A stretch of DNA of 43,867 nucleotides from Proteobacteria bacterium ST_bin16 (lineage in GTDB: Bacteria; Pseudomonadota; Gammaproteobacteria; Burkholderiales; Nitrosomonadaceae). Position 1 is the stretch's first letter. Every line of letters begins with the position of its first letter. The notes below the pieces were generated by a model that saw nothing but the letters and a program-made list of their open reading frames with translations, had not been told where the DNA came from and ran no database searches. The position numbers and the translations under genes are program-made. The DNA is taken from NCBI GenBank assembly GCA_002083595.1, contig MSXT01000086.1:1-43867 (forward strand). Reading direction: 5' to 3'. Shown here in pieces: positions 35,389 through 43,616 of the stretch.

Positions 35389-35440
35389 GCCGGGTATGGA
35401 TTTGGAGCGCAGAGGATCAATCCTTATAGGAAATGACACA

Positions 35441-36073
35441 ATGGACTTGATTGAAAAAGTGACCGTCATGCATTACCACCGCCATCGCATTGCCGAATTT
35501 CAACACGGCACGGTCGAATCACTGGGATGGCGCGGCGCACATAGCCAGCAAGTGCGCTACCAAGTGCTGGCTAAAGTGGGTAACTTGAGTGGTAAGACGA
35601 TACTCGATGCCGGGTGTGGGTATGGCGATTTAAAAGCATATCTGGACCAGCATTTCTCCGGCTTCGATTATATCGGCATCGATCAAATGCCGGAGTTTAT
35701 CGCCGAAGCCCGGAAGCGCTTTGAAGGCATCGAACGGACAACTTTTTATCAAACCGACTTCAGCACCGCCGAGTTACCGCAGGTCGATTACGTTATCGCC
35801 AGCGGCGTATTGGGATATCGCTGTAAAGATGACAGTTTTTATACCGCCATGATCGGCAAACTATATAACAGCGCCCGGATCGCATTGGCTTTTAACATGC
35901 TAGACATAAGCCGTTTCCCGCAGCATGACTTACTGATCGGGCATGATCGCAATGAAATTCTGACGCTTTGCCGGGTGCTGTCGCCGCGCGTAGAATGCCT
36001 TAATGATTACTTGGAAGATGATTTTACGGTGTTGATGTATCGGGATGCGATCGATAGTGAGCTGTGTGCATAA
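35441..36073 (+). CDS. class I SAM-dependent methyltransferase
   Basis: A 210-residue Rossmann-fold methyltransferase. SAM motif I is ILDAGCGYGD (55-64), followed by YIGIDQMPEFIAEARKRF (acidic loop, motif II) and a motif-IV-like VIASGVLGY. I take the ATG at 35441 because AGGA (35428-35431) precedes it and the conserved fold begins there; in-frame starts at 35297 and 35397 would extend into or close to the previous gene. It lies between the membrane protein and the first cargo gene on the same strand, 36 nt before the latter. Substrate unknown; modification of a cargo, a small molecule or the particle are all possible. Family confident, role unknown. Confidence 0.82.
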   Translation: MDLIEKVTVMHYHRHRIAEFQHGTVESLGWRGAHSQQVRYQVLAKVGNLSGKTILDAGCGYGDLKAYLDQHFSGFDYIGIDQMPEFIAEARKRFEGIERTTFYQTDFSTAELPQVDYVIASGVLGYRCKDDSFYTAMIGKLYNSARIALAFNMLDISRFPQHDLLIGHDRNEILTLCRVLSPRVECLNDYLEDDFTVLMYRDAIDSELCA

Positions 36074-36109
36074 GGATTGGAGAAAAAATCCAATAAAACG
36101 GAGGATTCC

Positions 36110-37894
36110 ATGAAACGGACTTTACCTGCTGAATCGGAACACCAAGTAAGTCAAGCTCGAACTGCTGATGACAGGTGCTGTGCAAATAGTGAGCAAAGTA
36201 TTGTGGATAACCGCCAGAGTTCGATTGCACAACGGCAGTTGATAGAAAACATGCATTCCAGTCCGAAGGCCATTGCGCAGCGCCGGATGGCGGCATTGTT
36301 CCAAAATAAGGCCAATACGTCTATACAAAGAACAGAATCGGGATACTTGAGATCTCGATCTACTCAGAGGATGCACGATGGAGCGGAGCATGAGTTGCTT
36401 CAAGGAAAATTTGCCGTCAAATTTCCGGCCCAGCGTCGGCAGCCGTTTACCGGAGAACCAAATCATGCGATTCAACGGAAGGTTTGGTCAACAGGTGCTC
36501 TTGATAATCGGCAGACCGATGTTACCTGGGCTACAGGCCAAATTCCCGGGGATGGTACAAGTACTACTGTGGGCATCAAGATGATCGCAAATCCTCTGGG
36601 TCCCGATCATCTGCAAGGCGGTCCGCCAAAATCCGGCGCTCAGAAAGGTTTGATGCGTCAATTGCCTACAGACCCTAAACTATCAACCGACCAGAAGTAT
36701 ATTCGTGGACATTTATTAAATGACAATGTAGGTGGGCCGGGTGAAGACTTTAATCTTTTTCCTATCACAGGTGAAGCGAATCACCAGCATGAGCACTTTA
36801 TTGAAAGCACCGTAAAAAGCTGGGTAAACGATCAGAAGCAGTGGGTTAAATATACGGTGGAAGCGAAACCAGTAAAGGTTGACTTACAAGCAAAGACGAT
36901 TAATGCGAATTTTGATTGTGAAGCGCAGCTGCTTAATCCGGCGAATGCTATGCAACCGATGGAGACGGTGACAGTGACTATCCCCTCTATTTATAACGGA
37001 CGGCCACCCATAGATGGAAGCAAGGCGAGTCCATCAAAAAAACTTGCACCGGTTGGTCCGCAGGCTGCTAATCATAATCCTCTTCTGTCGCTTGCCAAGA
37101 AAAATGCGCATGAATACAAACTGGATGACAAAGTCTTTCAAGCTATTCAAGAATGGGCTTCTATGTATGGTGGTAAAGAGATTATCGATTTTCAAAAAAT
37201 TGAAACAATCGGTAAAGCCCTTGGTGCATTGTTTGAAGATGTGCTAGAGGATGCGCTGAAATTTGGCAATCTTCCACAAACTCTGGATAAGGCGCAGAAA
37301 GCAAACCTCACCAGGTTGAATAAGAAAGCAGATAAATTGATAGAGAATTTTTATGGCTTAATCAAGAAAGATTTTGGTGAGGAATTTCTTAAAATCATGA
37401 CCCAGAATTCTTTTGAGGAACAAGACTATACACCATCATATGGTTCCTCCAGTAATGAATTAATCTTCGATTACCTGCCTGAAACCAAATCTTTTTTAGA
37501 AGATACATCAAGTTTCTCTCAACCCCTGGTAAATTATCAGCCAGTGCCACAGCAACAGTATCAGTATCAGAACAATGGACCGGGCTTCTGGAATCAGCCT
37601 ATGAATTTTGTGCCGCAGCACATGTCGATGATGGGTAGCAACTTCTCTCAACCTCCGGTAAATTATCAGCAAGTGCCACAACATCAGTATCAGAATAACT
37701 GGCCGGGTTCATGGAATCAGCAGATGAGCTTTATACCGCAGAATATGTCTACGCTGGGTAGTAACTTCATAAATCCCTATTTGAATCAGTTTCAACAGGA
37801 TTACTCGGATACTTTCGATTTTTTTGAGGATGAAAGTCTAAATGGCGATGATTATAATGGAGGCGATATGATGGATGATGGTGCATGGGGTTAA
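36110..37894 (+). CDS. putative eCIS cargo: nuclease-like toxin with Q/N-rich repeat tail
   Basis: 594 residues from the ATG at 36110 (GGAGG at 36100-36104); a longer frame start at 36077 lacks this site. The N-terminal ~70 residues contain DNRQSSIAQRQLIENMHSSP and KAIAQRRMAAL, shared with the next gene. Short Gln-Arg motifs (SIQRTE, AIQRKVW) follow, as in DUF4157 cargo proteins, although no DUF4157 domain is present. Residues 197-232 read YIRGHLLNDNVGGPG, FNLFPITGEANHQHEH, reminiscent of DNA/RNA non-specific endonucleases (RGH histidine His201, metal-site Asn candidates 215 and 224). A helical region (320-450) and a Tyr/Gln/Asn/Pro-rich tail with two and a partial third copy of a ~42-residue repeat end it, before an acidic terminus. 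No signal peptide. Base composition looks more AT-rich than the structural genes. Confidence 0.66.
   Translation: MKRTLPAESEHQVSQARTADDRCCANSEQSIVDNRQSSIAQRQLIENMHSSPKAIAQRRMAALFQNKANTSIQRTESGYLRSRSTQRMHDGAEHELLQGKFAVKFPAQRRQPFTGEPNHAIQRKVWSTGALDNRQTDVTWATGQIPGDGTSTTVGIKMIANPLGPDHLQGGPPKSGAQKGLMRQLPTDPKLSTDQKYIRGHLLNDNVGGPGEDFNLFPITGEANHQHEHFIESTVKSWVNDQKQWVKYTVEAKPVKVDLQAKTINANFDCEAQLLNPANAMQPMETVTVTIPSIYNGRPPIDGSKASPSKKLAPVGPQAANHNPLLSLAKKNAHEYKLDDKVFQAIQEWASMYGGKEIIDFQKIETIGKALGALFEDVLEDALKFGNLPQTLDKAQKANLTRLNKKADKLIENFYGLIKKDFGEEFLKIMTQNSFEEQDYTPSYGSSSNELIFDYLPETKSFLEDTSSFSQPLVNYQPVPQQQYQYQNNGPGFWNQPMNFVPQHMSMMGSNFSQPPVNYQQVPQHQYQNNWPGSWNQQMSFIPQNMSTLGSNFINPYLNQFQQDYSDTFDFFEDESLNGDDYNGGDMMDDGAWG
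37514..37800 (+). repeat. tandem repeat in the cargo C-terminus
   Basis: Unit 1 (37514-37642, 129 bp) and unit 2 (37643-37765, 123 bp) are in-frame repeats; a third, partial unit starts at 37766. Each unit encodes FSQPxVNYQxVPQxQYQ-type sequence, then WNQxM and MGS/LGS. The translated segment is rich in Gln, Asn, Tyr and Pro. Confidence 0.82.
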
Positions 37895-38010
37895 ATACCA
37901 TAAAAACAGTATCTTATCAGGTGAAAATGCGAGAGCAATTGTTCGGGTCATGTTTTTATTAATCGAATTAAATTGCGAGTTAGTGCGGTTAATGCATATC
38001 GGAGGGGAAT

Positions 38011-39750
38011 ATGAAACGATCATTATCAATTGAATCAGATCCGCAACAGGCACGTCGTGTTGTTGCGGCGGCAAGTTCATCTGCTAACCAAGTTGTTTCG
38101 GATAATCGTGAATCGGCGACAGCACAACGCCAATTAATGACTGCCATGACAAGTTCCCCGCAAGCTATAGCTCAGCGAGCAGTCAGTCAACTGATGAATA
38201 AAAGTCCGCGACTGCTGGCGCAACGCAAGTTGTTATCCGGTGAATCCGTGCAGCGCGTTGAGGAAGATGAATCGCTGCAAAAGAAATCTGAGCCGGTCCA
38301 ACGAGTCGAGGAAGAAGAGTTACAGAAAAAAGTAGCCACGGATTCTCCCGCGCAATTGAAAGAGCAATCCTCCGGTAAACCGAACGATACCGGCCTGCCC
38401 GATAACCTCAAATCTGGGATAGAAAATCTATCCGGTATGTCGATGGATTCCGTCCGGGTACATTACAACTCATCGCAACCGGCGCAGCTCAATGCGCTTG
38501 CCTATGCGCAAGGCACTGACATTCATGTCGCGCCGGGACAGGAGAAGCATTTGCCGCATGAGGCCTGGCATGTGGTGCAACAGGCGCAAGGCCGTGTTCA
38601 ACCGACGATGCAAATGAAAGAAGGTGTTCCAGTCAATGACGATCAAGGGTTAGAACGTGAGGCGGATGTAATGGGCGCTCGCGCACTTTCAAGCACTTTT
38701 CAGAGAAAGGTGATGGGAGATAATGCTCCTCGTGCTGATTTTCTGACCGGCGCGCCCTATCAATTAAAGCGGTACACGGTGGAGCGTAATCTCAAGCTAG
38801 ATTTGGGTACTAAAGTATGGGAGAAGGATAAGAAGACTTCTCAGCCGGCAAAAACCAGGGCAAGAGGACAGGCACTTGCTTTTTTGCGTGAATTGTACCC
38901 CGCTGTCGGAAATTTCCCGAAAGAAACACCGGCAGAACAAAAAGACCAGACTCGTGGGCAGGAGTTTTTAGAGGCGCGAAACCGGCTTGATGAGAAGTAC
39001 AAAATATTGGACTCGGATTCAGAAGATCAAACAGCGGAATCGACTCGCACAGCAATTTACCGGGATGCTCCTGAGGGGGAAAGAGCAAAAAATTCGCAAG
39101 CACTGGGAGTGATAGGCCTAACTGGAAAGAAAGATTATATTGGCGCGCACTTGGTGAAACGTGAGTGGGGTGGTGACGACAATATGTGGAATGTGGTTGC
39201 CTGGTTGCAAAGTGCAGAGAACAAATGGGCTGCGAGCTTTGAGCGGCCTGTCGATATGAAAGGTGTTTTTGGTGAGGATCCGGGGAGTGTGTCCATTAAT
39301 GTGCAGAAAGAAGATGAGCTTATCGCACCTGATGAGTACAAAACAGTTACTAAGAATGAGAAGTTAATCGGTACCGCATACGAAAAAATAGCAGTTGAGC
39401 GTGCAAAAATTAATCGTGCTGTGGAGAGTGTTCCACTCGTCGCTGTTGGAGTTAATAGCGTATCAACGACTTCACTTAACGGTACTGAGACTGGTTATAC
39501 CATTGCGGAAGACGCAGGTAAGAAAAAATTCGCAAACGAGGTGGCAGAAGCAATGAAAATTACTACCGAACGCAAGGATTTTGGCGGTAAACGTCCGATT
39601 CCCTCCAGTTTTGAAGCCGCTGATGAAATCACCAAAGCAAATGCGCTAAAAGAAAGGCGCGTAGATTGGGAAAGTGAGAAAGATACTTATAACGCAGGTG
39701 GTGAAGGAGCATTCGATTTTACCAACACTGTTTTTAAAGAGAAAGATTGA
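38011..39750 (+). CDS. DUF4157 (eCIS core domain) cargo protein with C-terminal nuclease-like toxin
   Basis: 579 residues with GGAGGGG at 38001-38007 region before the ATG. The N-terminus carries DNRESATAQRQLMTAMTSSP followed by QAIAQR, shared with the previous gene. A Glu-rich linker with a repeated VQRVEE / LQKK pattern (80-108) follows. The DUF4157 domain (about 126-226) has LPDNLKSGIENLSGMSMDSV, HEAWH at 183-187 and LEREADVMG, so the HExxH-plus-Glu zinc pattern is complete. This domain is the best marker of eCIS-loaded toxins. The C-terminal 330 residues are the presumed toxin; YIGAHLVKREWGGDD, NMWNVVAW and AENKW (375-406) resemble the nuclease-like core of the previous protein, with His380 as candidate base and Asn391/394/404 as metal ligands. 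No immunity gene is evident downstream before the minus-strand lipoprotein. Confidence 0.82.
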   Translation: MKRSLSIESDPQQARRVVAAASSSANQVVSDNRESATAQRQLMTAMTSSPQAIAQRAVSQLMNKSPRLLAQRKLLSGESVQRVEEDESLQKKSEPVQRVEEEELQKKVATDSPAQLKEQSSGKPNDTGLPDNLKSGIENLSGMSMDSVRVHYNSSQPAQLNALAYAQGTDIHVAPGQEKHLPHEAWHVVQQAQGRVQPTMQMKEGVPVNDDQGLEREADVMGARALSSTFQRKVMGDNAPRADFLTGAPYQLKRYTVERNLKLDLGTKVWEKDKKTSQPAKTRARGQALAFLRELYPAVGNFPKETPAEQKDQTRGQEFLEARNRLDEKYKILDSDSEDQTAESTRTAIYRDAPEGERAKNSQALGVIGLTGKKDYIGAHLVKREWGGDDNMWNVVAWLQSAENKWAASFERPVDMKGVFGEDPGSVSINVQKEDELIAPDEYKTVTKNEKLIGTAYEKIAVERAKINRAVESVPLVAVGVNSVSTTSLNGTETGYTIAEDAGKKKFANEVAEAMKITTERKDFGGKRPIPSSFEAADEITKANALKERRVDWESEKDTYNAGGEGAFDFTNTVFKEKD

Positions 39751-39880
39751 GAATCGATTGGTATTTGTGGTTCACGGATAAGAGTAATTCAAAATTTTTG
39801 CTTCCAGTTCCCTGCGATCAAGTGAGCTTTTAATCGCAATCGGGATGCCTGCTGGGATTTTGGTTTTGAATTGAGAGTCA

Positions 39881-40777
39881 CTACTCCAAAGCAGTCTGCA
39901 CGCGGTTATCCATCGTCAACGCACGAAAATCAGTTTCCCAACCCTTTAATTTATCGTGCGCATGCTGGCGTTGTGCTGGCGTTGTGCTGTTGTGCATGCG
40001 TGCGATGAAGCCGCAGGTGTGTTCGGCTAATTTCAACTGATAAGCACGGTAGTCCGGGTCGTCGGAACGGTGCGTGTGTTCAATCAGTTTCCGTAGTGAA
40101 GCCGTGGCCGGTTCAGGCGCGGTGGATTGGGCGGCGAGCTGGCGCAGGGTTCGCAGGGTTTCTTGTTGCCGCCGCTGGCGTTCGGTCAGCCATGCCTCCG
40201 GGTTGAACGGGGAAGCTTCAAGGCTGGCGATGATTAAGCGCCGCTGGGCTTTGTCGATATCGCCGTACAGATTTTCGATGCGTTTGACCGTCCGCTTGAT
40301 GGCTGCGCGCTGCCGGTCCTCGGGATCCGGTTGCAAAAAATCCTCGCGTAGTTCCTCGTTACTCTTGGCGTAGCGTTTTTCGAGATGACGCCATTGCGTT
40401 TCACTCAAGCGGAGTACCACCGGTGTGCCGAGGTGCACAGCGTGATCGAAAGCGGGCGCGATGAGTGCTTGCAGCTCGTCGGACCAGCTACAGACTTGCG
40501 CGGGTGTTAACTCGCCGTCGACCCGGCTGCGTATCGCGGCTAACCAATCCGCGTATTCCGGCAACTGGTTGGCGCGGTGCCAGCCAAACCACTGGTGAAT
40601 GGCGTGTTTGGCTTGTGGTGTTTGTTCCCGGCTGAAATCGACATACCCATCGAGCCACCACCAAGCCAGTTGCGGCCCGTTGTCATAGCTCAGACGCAGC
40701 ATGCTGCAACCGCTGAACAGTAATAGCACGGCGATCAGCGCGATTCGCGCGAATGATTTGCGTAAGGTGTGCGGCAT
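39881..40777 (-). CDS. DUF6279-type lipoprotein
   Basis: 298 residues from the ATG at 40777 (a start at 40807 is possible but would put residues before the signal peptide). The signal peptide ends in the lipobox LLFSGC with the lipidated Cys24; Ser at +2 predicts the outer membrane. The mature start MLRLSYDNGPQLAWWWLDGY followed by VDF is typical of the DUF6279 family. The remainder is helical and charged. No partner gene is nearby: it is convergent with the cargo gene and divergent from the DsbA-family gene (148 bp between start codons). Function unknown. Confidence 0.85.
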   Translation of the reverse strand: MPHTLRKSFARIALIAVLLLFSGCSMLRLSYDNGPQLAWWWLDGYVDFSREQTPQAKHAIHQWFGWHRANQLPEYADWLAAIRSRVDGELTPAQVCSWSDELQALIAPAFDHAVHLGTPVVLRLSETQWRHLEKRYAKSNEELREDFLQPDPEDRQRAAIKRTVKRIENLYGDIDKAQRRLIIASLEASPFNPEAWLTERQRRQQETLRTLRQLAAQSTAPEPATASLRKLIEHTHRSDDPDYRAYQLKLAEHTCGFIARMHNSTTPAQRQHAHDKLKGWETDFRALTMDNRVQTALE

Positions 40778-40925
40778 GATGACAGGTATCAATTCAAACG
40801 TGAACAAGAGGGAATTTTACCGCAATCGTGCATGTTTTTTCTTGTGTAACGATTCATTCAGAATCACTAGGATTACTGTGCTTTTGACGATAAGATTGCC
40901 GGATTAACCCTATTAAATCCTTGCA

Positions 40926-41564
40926 ATGAGTGCTCCACAAATTTTCTACATTCATGATCCCATGTGCAGCTGGTGTTACGCCTTCAGCCAAAGCTGGGCT
41001 GCGTTGCAACAAGCATTGCCGCGCGACATGGAAATTATTTATCTCGTTGGCGGCCTAGCGCCGGATACCACCGAACCGATGCCGCCCGCAACACAAAAAA
41101 TGGTGCAACAAGCCTGGCAGCGCATCGAACAAACCGTCCCCGGTGTGCACTTCAATTGGGACTTCTGGTCGCGCAACACGCCGATCCGCTCAACGTATCC
41201 GGCTTGCCGGGCCGTTCTGGCAGCCAAAAAGCAACGCGCCGAAGCCGAACCGGAAATGATCCGCGCCATACAGACTGCTTATTACCAGCAAGCGAAGAAC
41301 CCATCACTGCCGGAAACCTTGCAAGCATGCGCCCATACAATTGGCTTGGATGTAGGGATCTTTATCGAAGATATGAAAAGTGAAGCGATAGAACGTGAAT
41401 TACAGCATCAAATGCAACAGGCAAGAAGCATGGATGGCTACTCCTACCCGTCTTTGCGACTAGTGCATAACAATACCGTGTATCCGGTTGCAATCGATTA
41501 TTTGGATCATCGCACCATGTTGGATGAGATAAAAACAATCGAATCGGTAGCGCCTCACACCTGA
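40926..41564 (+). CDS. DsbA-family thioredoxin-fold protein (FrnE-like)
   Basis: 212 residues without a signal peptide, so probably cytoplasmic. The CxxC site is Cys14-Ser-Trp-Cys17 in HDPMCSWCYAFSQSW, the FrnE-type arrangement near the N-terminus. The helical insertion (about 60-170) and the terminal YPSLRLVHNNTVYPV with its cis-Pro context complete the fold. It is likely an oxidoreductase or isomerase; FrnE homologues are linked to oxidative-stress tolerance. The ATG at 40926 is the first available, and the gene stands alone. Confidence 0.88.
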   Translation: MSAPQIFYIHDPMCSWCYAFSQSWAALQQALPRDMEIIYLVGGLAPDTTEPMPPATQKMVQQAWQRIEQTVPGVHFNWDFWSRNTPIRSTYPACRAVLAAKKQRAEAEPEMIRAIQTAYYQQAKNPSLPETLQACAHTIGLDVGIFIEDMKSEAIERELQHQMQQARSMDGYSYPSLRLVHNNTVYPVAIDYLDHRTMLDEIKTIESVAPHT

Positions 41565-41586
41565 TCATATGGTTTTAGAAGTTGTT

Positions 41587-41617
41587 CTCCATTCAATCTG
41601 GCATTGATTGAATGGGG
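41587..41617 (+). terminator. stem-loop after the DsbA-family gene, no T-tract
   Basis: A perfect 10-bp inverted repeat CCATTCAATC (41589-41598) / GATTGAATGG (41606-41615) with a 7-nt loop, extendable by a wobble and a G-C pair. It lies 25 bp after the stop codon. The missing T-run makes an intrinsic terminator unlikely to be strong; it may be an RNA 3' stabiliser. Confidence 0.4.
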
Positions 41618-41693
41618 TCTATCCTTCGCAATGACTTCCACCGACATAATGTTCACCAATCGGATTGGAGTGAAGAGATCTTTTGTATGAATA

Positions 41694-41736
41694 TTGATTT
41701 AGATCAAACTCAATTTTTCCGTATGCTATCTATCTT
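41694..41736 (+). promoter_or_regulatory. FNR/ANR-type box and class II-like promoter of the Aer-like receptor
   Basis: TTGAT-TTAG-ATCAA at 41694-41707 is a perfect match to the FNR consensus TTGATNNNNATCAA. A -10-like TATCTT lies at 41731-41736, which would place the box centre (41700.5) about 41 bp upstream of a start near 41742, the class II activator spacing. The receptor start codon is 132 bp downstream of the box. The match is seen directly; control by an FNR-family protein under low oxygen is inferred. Confidence 0.6.
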
Positions 41737-41838
41737 TGTAAGATAATTGACCTTAATAATAAGAATTATCTCTCTAATTATTAAAATAAATATGACGTAA
41801 GATTTACCCCAATCATTATAAATAAAGGGTAAAGGAAT

Positions 41839-43578
41839 ATGAGAGTAAACCTACCGGTTTCAAACACAGAATATCCTATAGGCGATGACACACTGATTTT
41901 ATCGACCACTGATACAAAAGGAAGAATAACGTATGTAAATCCGACCTTTATTGAAGTGAGTGGATTTTCTGAGGATGAGTTAATCGGGAAAGCGCATAAC
42001 ATTGTAAGGCACCCTGATATGCCACCGGATGCATTTGCTGATTTGTGGAAAACTTTGCAGGCTGGTAAACCATGGACAGGTCTGGTTAAAAACCGCCGAA
42101 AAAATGGCGATTTTTACTGGGTACTGGGTAATGCTACTCCTCTAGTCGAAAATGGAACCATTGTTGGTTATCTGTCGATACGAACCAAACCATCTCGAGA
42201 GCTCATCGATAAAGCAGAGCCGATATATCGCCAGATTCTTGAGGGAAAAGCTAAGAATATCAAGATAGAAAATGGAAGTATTGTTCGCACTGATTTTGTT
42301 GGAAATATTGCTTCACTATTTCAAATGACTGTTGGAAAACGGATAGCGCTTATCTTATCGCTACCAACATTATTGTTAATCAGTGCTGCGGCAGTCGGCT
42401 GGTGGAGCCTAACCCAAGAGACCGGCTCAGGATGGTCAAGCAGTTTCATTGCAGCAGCTGCTTTGGCAGGCACGCTGTCAATGTGCTTGTCTGGATTTCT
42501 GATCTGGCGGAATACTCTCAAACCCTTAAATAAAGCGATTGAGATAGCCAATACACTTGCATCAGGCGATCTGCGAAGCAAATTTACAAATGAATTTTCG
42601 GATGAATTCGGTAAGTTGATCAAAGCGCTGGTTCAGATGAGTATTAATCTGAAGGCCACGGTTTTAGATGTTCGCAATAGCGCTGAGGAAGTGCGCCAAG
42701 CATCGAGTGAAATAGCAAGCGGTAATCTTGATTTATCACAACGCACAGAAGAACAGGCTTCTTCGCTAGAGGAAACCGCATCCAGCATGGAAGAATTAAC
42801 TTCCACAGTAAGGCAAAATGCTGATAATGCAAGACAAGCAGATCGGCTCTCAACCAGTGCGAGTGCAGTCGCAGGAAAAGGGGGGCAAATGATGAAAGAG
42901 GTTGTTAATACCATGTCCTCGATCAGCGATAGCTCAAACAAAATTGCAAATATCATTAGCGTAATTGACGGCATTGCTTTTCAAACAAATATTCTTGCAC
43001 TCAACGCGGCTGTAGAAGCAGCTCGAGCAGGAGAACAAGGTCGAGGATTTGCTGTAGTGGCAACGGAAGTGAGAAACCTGGCGCAACGAAGCGCCGCAGC
43101 AGCAAGAGAAATAAAAACACTAATCGAAGATTCTGTTGGAGAAGTCCAGGATGGAGCCAAACTTGTAGAAGAAGCTGGCAAGACTATGGATGAAATAATC
43201 GCTTCAGTGAAACAAGTGGCGGAGATAATGTCAGAAATTACAGCAGCTTCTCAAGAACAGAGTACCGGCATTGAACAGGTTAATCAAGCAGTGATTCAAA
43301 TGGATAACGTTACACAGCAGAATGCTGCTCTGGTAGAAGAAGCGGCTGCATCGGCCGAATCATTAGAGCACCAAGCGAAGGATTTGGCCGGAGCTATTTC
43401 AATTTTCAAAGTGGGTCAACAATCTGTGATGAGAAAAGATTCACGAACTCGAATGTTATCTACTGCTATGACACCCCCTTCAGAAAAAAGTAGTTTAGTC
43501 TATATGAAAAGGAATCAGCATCAGTCAGCATGTAAAAAGACTGCTAATGGAAGAAATGAGGATTGGAGTGAATTTTAG
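41839..43578 (+). CDS. Aer-like PAS energy-taxis methyl-accepting chemotaxis protein
   Basis: 579 residues. An N-terminal PAS domain (about 15-115) carries the Aer-type signature HNIVRHPDMPPDAFADLW and GLVKNRRKNGDFYWV, the pattern of FAD-binding aerotaxis PAS domains. Two membrane helices (168-190, 200-222) with a tiny periplasmic turn follow, then a HAMP region (LKPLNKAIEIAN) and the cytoplasmic signalling domain with the hairpin IAFQTNILALNAAVEAARAG. The C-terminus ends DWSEF, matching the WxxF core of the CheR/CheB docking pentapeptide, reached through a ~50-residue flexible tail. The ATG has AAAGG five to nine nt upstream. It probably senses redox or oxygen and signals to CheA, and may be induced by FNR. 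Confidence 0.92.
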   Translation: MRVNLPVSNTEYPIGDDTLILSTTDTKGRITYVNPTFIEVSGFSEDELIGKAHNIVRHPDMPPDAFADLWKTLQAGKPWTGLVKNRRKNGDFYWVLGNATPLVENGTIVGYLSIRTKPSRELIDKAEPIYRQILEGKAKNIKIENGSIVRTDFVGNIASLFQMTVGKRIALILSLPTLLLISAAAVGWWSLTQETGSGWSSSFIAAAALAGTLSMCLSGFLIWRNTLKPLNKAIEIANTLASGDLRSKFTNEFSDEFGKLIKALVQMSINLKATVLDVRNSAEEVRQASSEIASGNLDLSQRTEEQASSLEETASSMEELTSTVRQNADNARQADRLSTSASAVAGKGGQMMKEVVNTMSSISDSSNKIANIISVIDGIAFQTNILALNAAVEAARAGEQGRGFAVVATEVRNLAQRSAAAAREIKTLIEDSVGEVQDGAKLVEEAGKTMDEIIASVKQVAEIMSEITAASQEQSTGIEQVNQAVIQMDNVTQQNAALVEEAAASAESLEHQAKDLAGAISIFKVGQQSVMRKDSRTRMLSTAMTPPSEKSSLVYMKRNQHQSACKKTANGRNEDWSEF

Positions 43579-43616
43579 TTTGGAAGCTATCAAAATAAAT
43601 TTAACTACTTAAGAGA

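Noticed and set aside
35297..35440. Longer start for the methyltransferase
   Set aside because: It would overlap the membrane-protein gene by about 90 nt and adds a low-quality leader; the ATG at 35441 has AGGA upstream.
38554..38580. HEAWH of the DUF4157 domain as proof of an active protease toxin
   Set aside because: The zinc motif is a general trait of DUF4157 and activity varies; I report it only as a family marker.
39781..39850. TGCGAT...ATCGCA hairpin between the convergent genes as a terminator
   Set aside because: Six-base stem, large loop and no T-tract on either strand.
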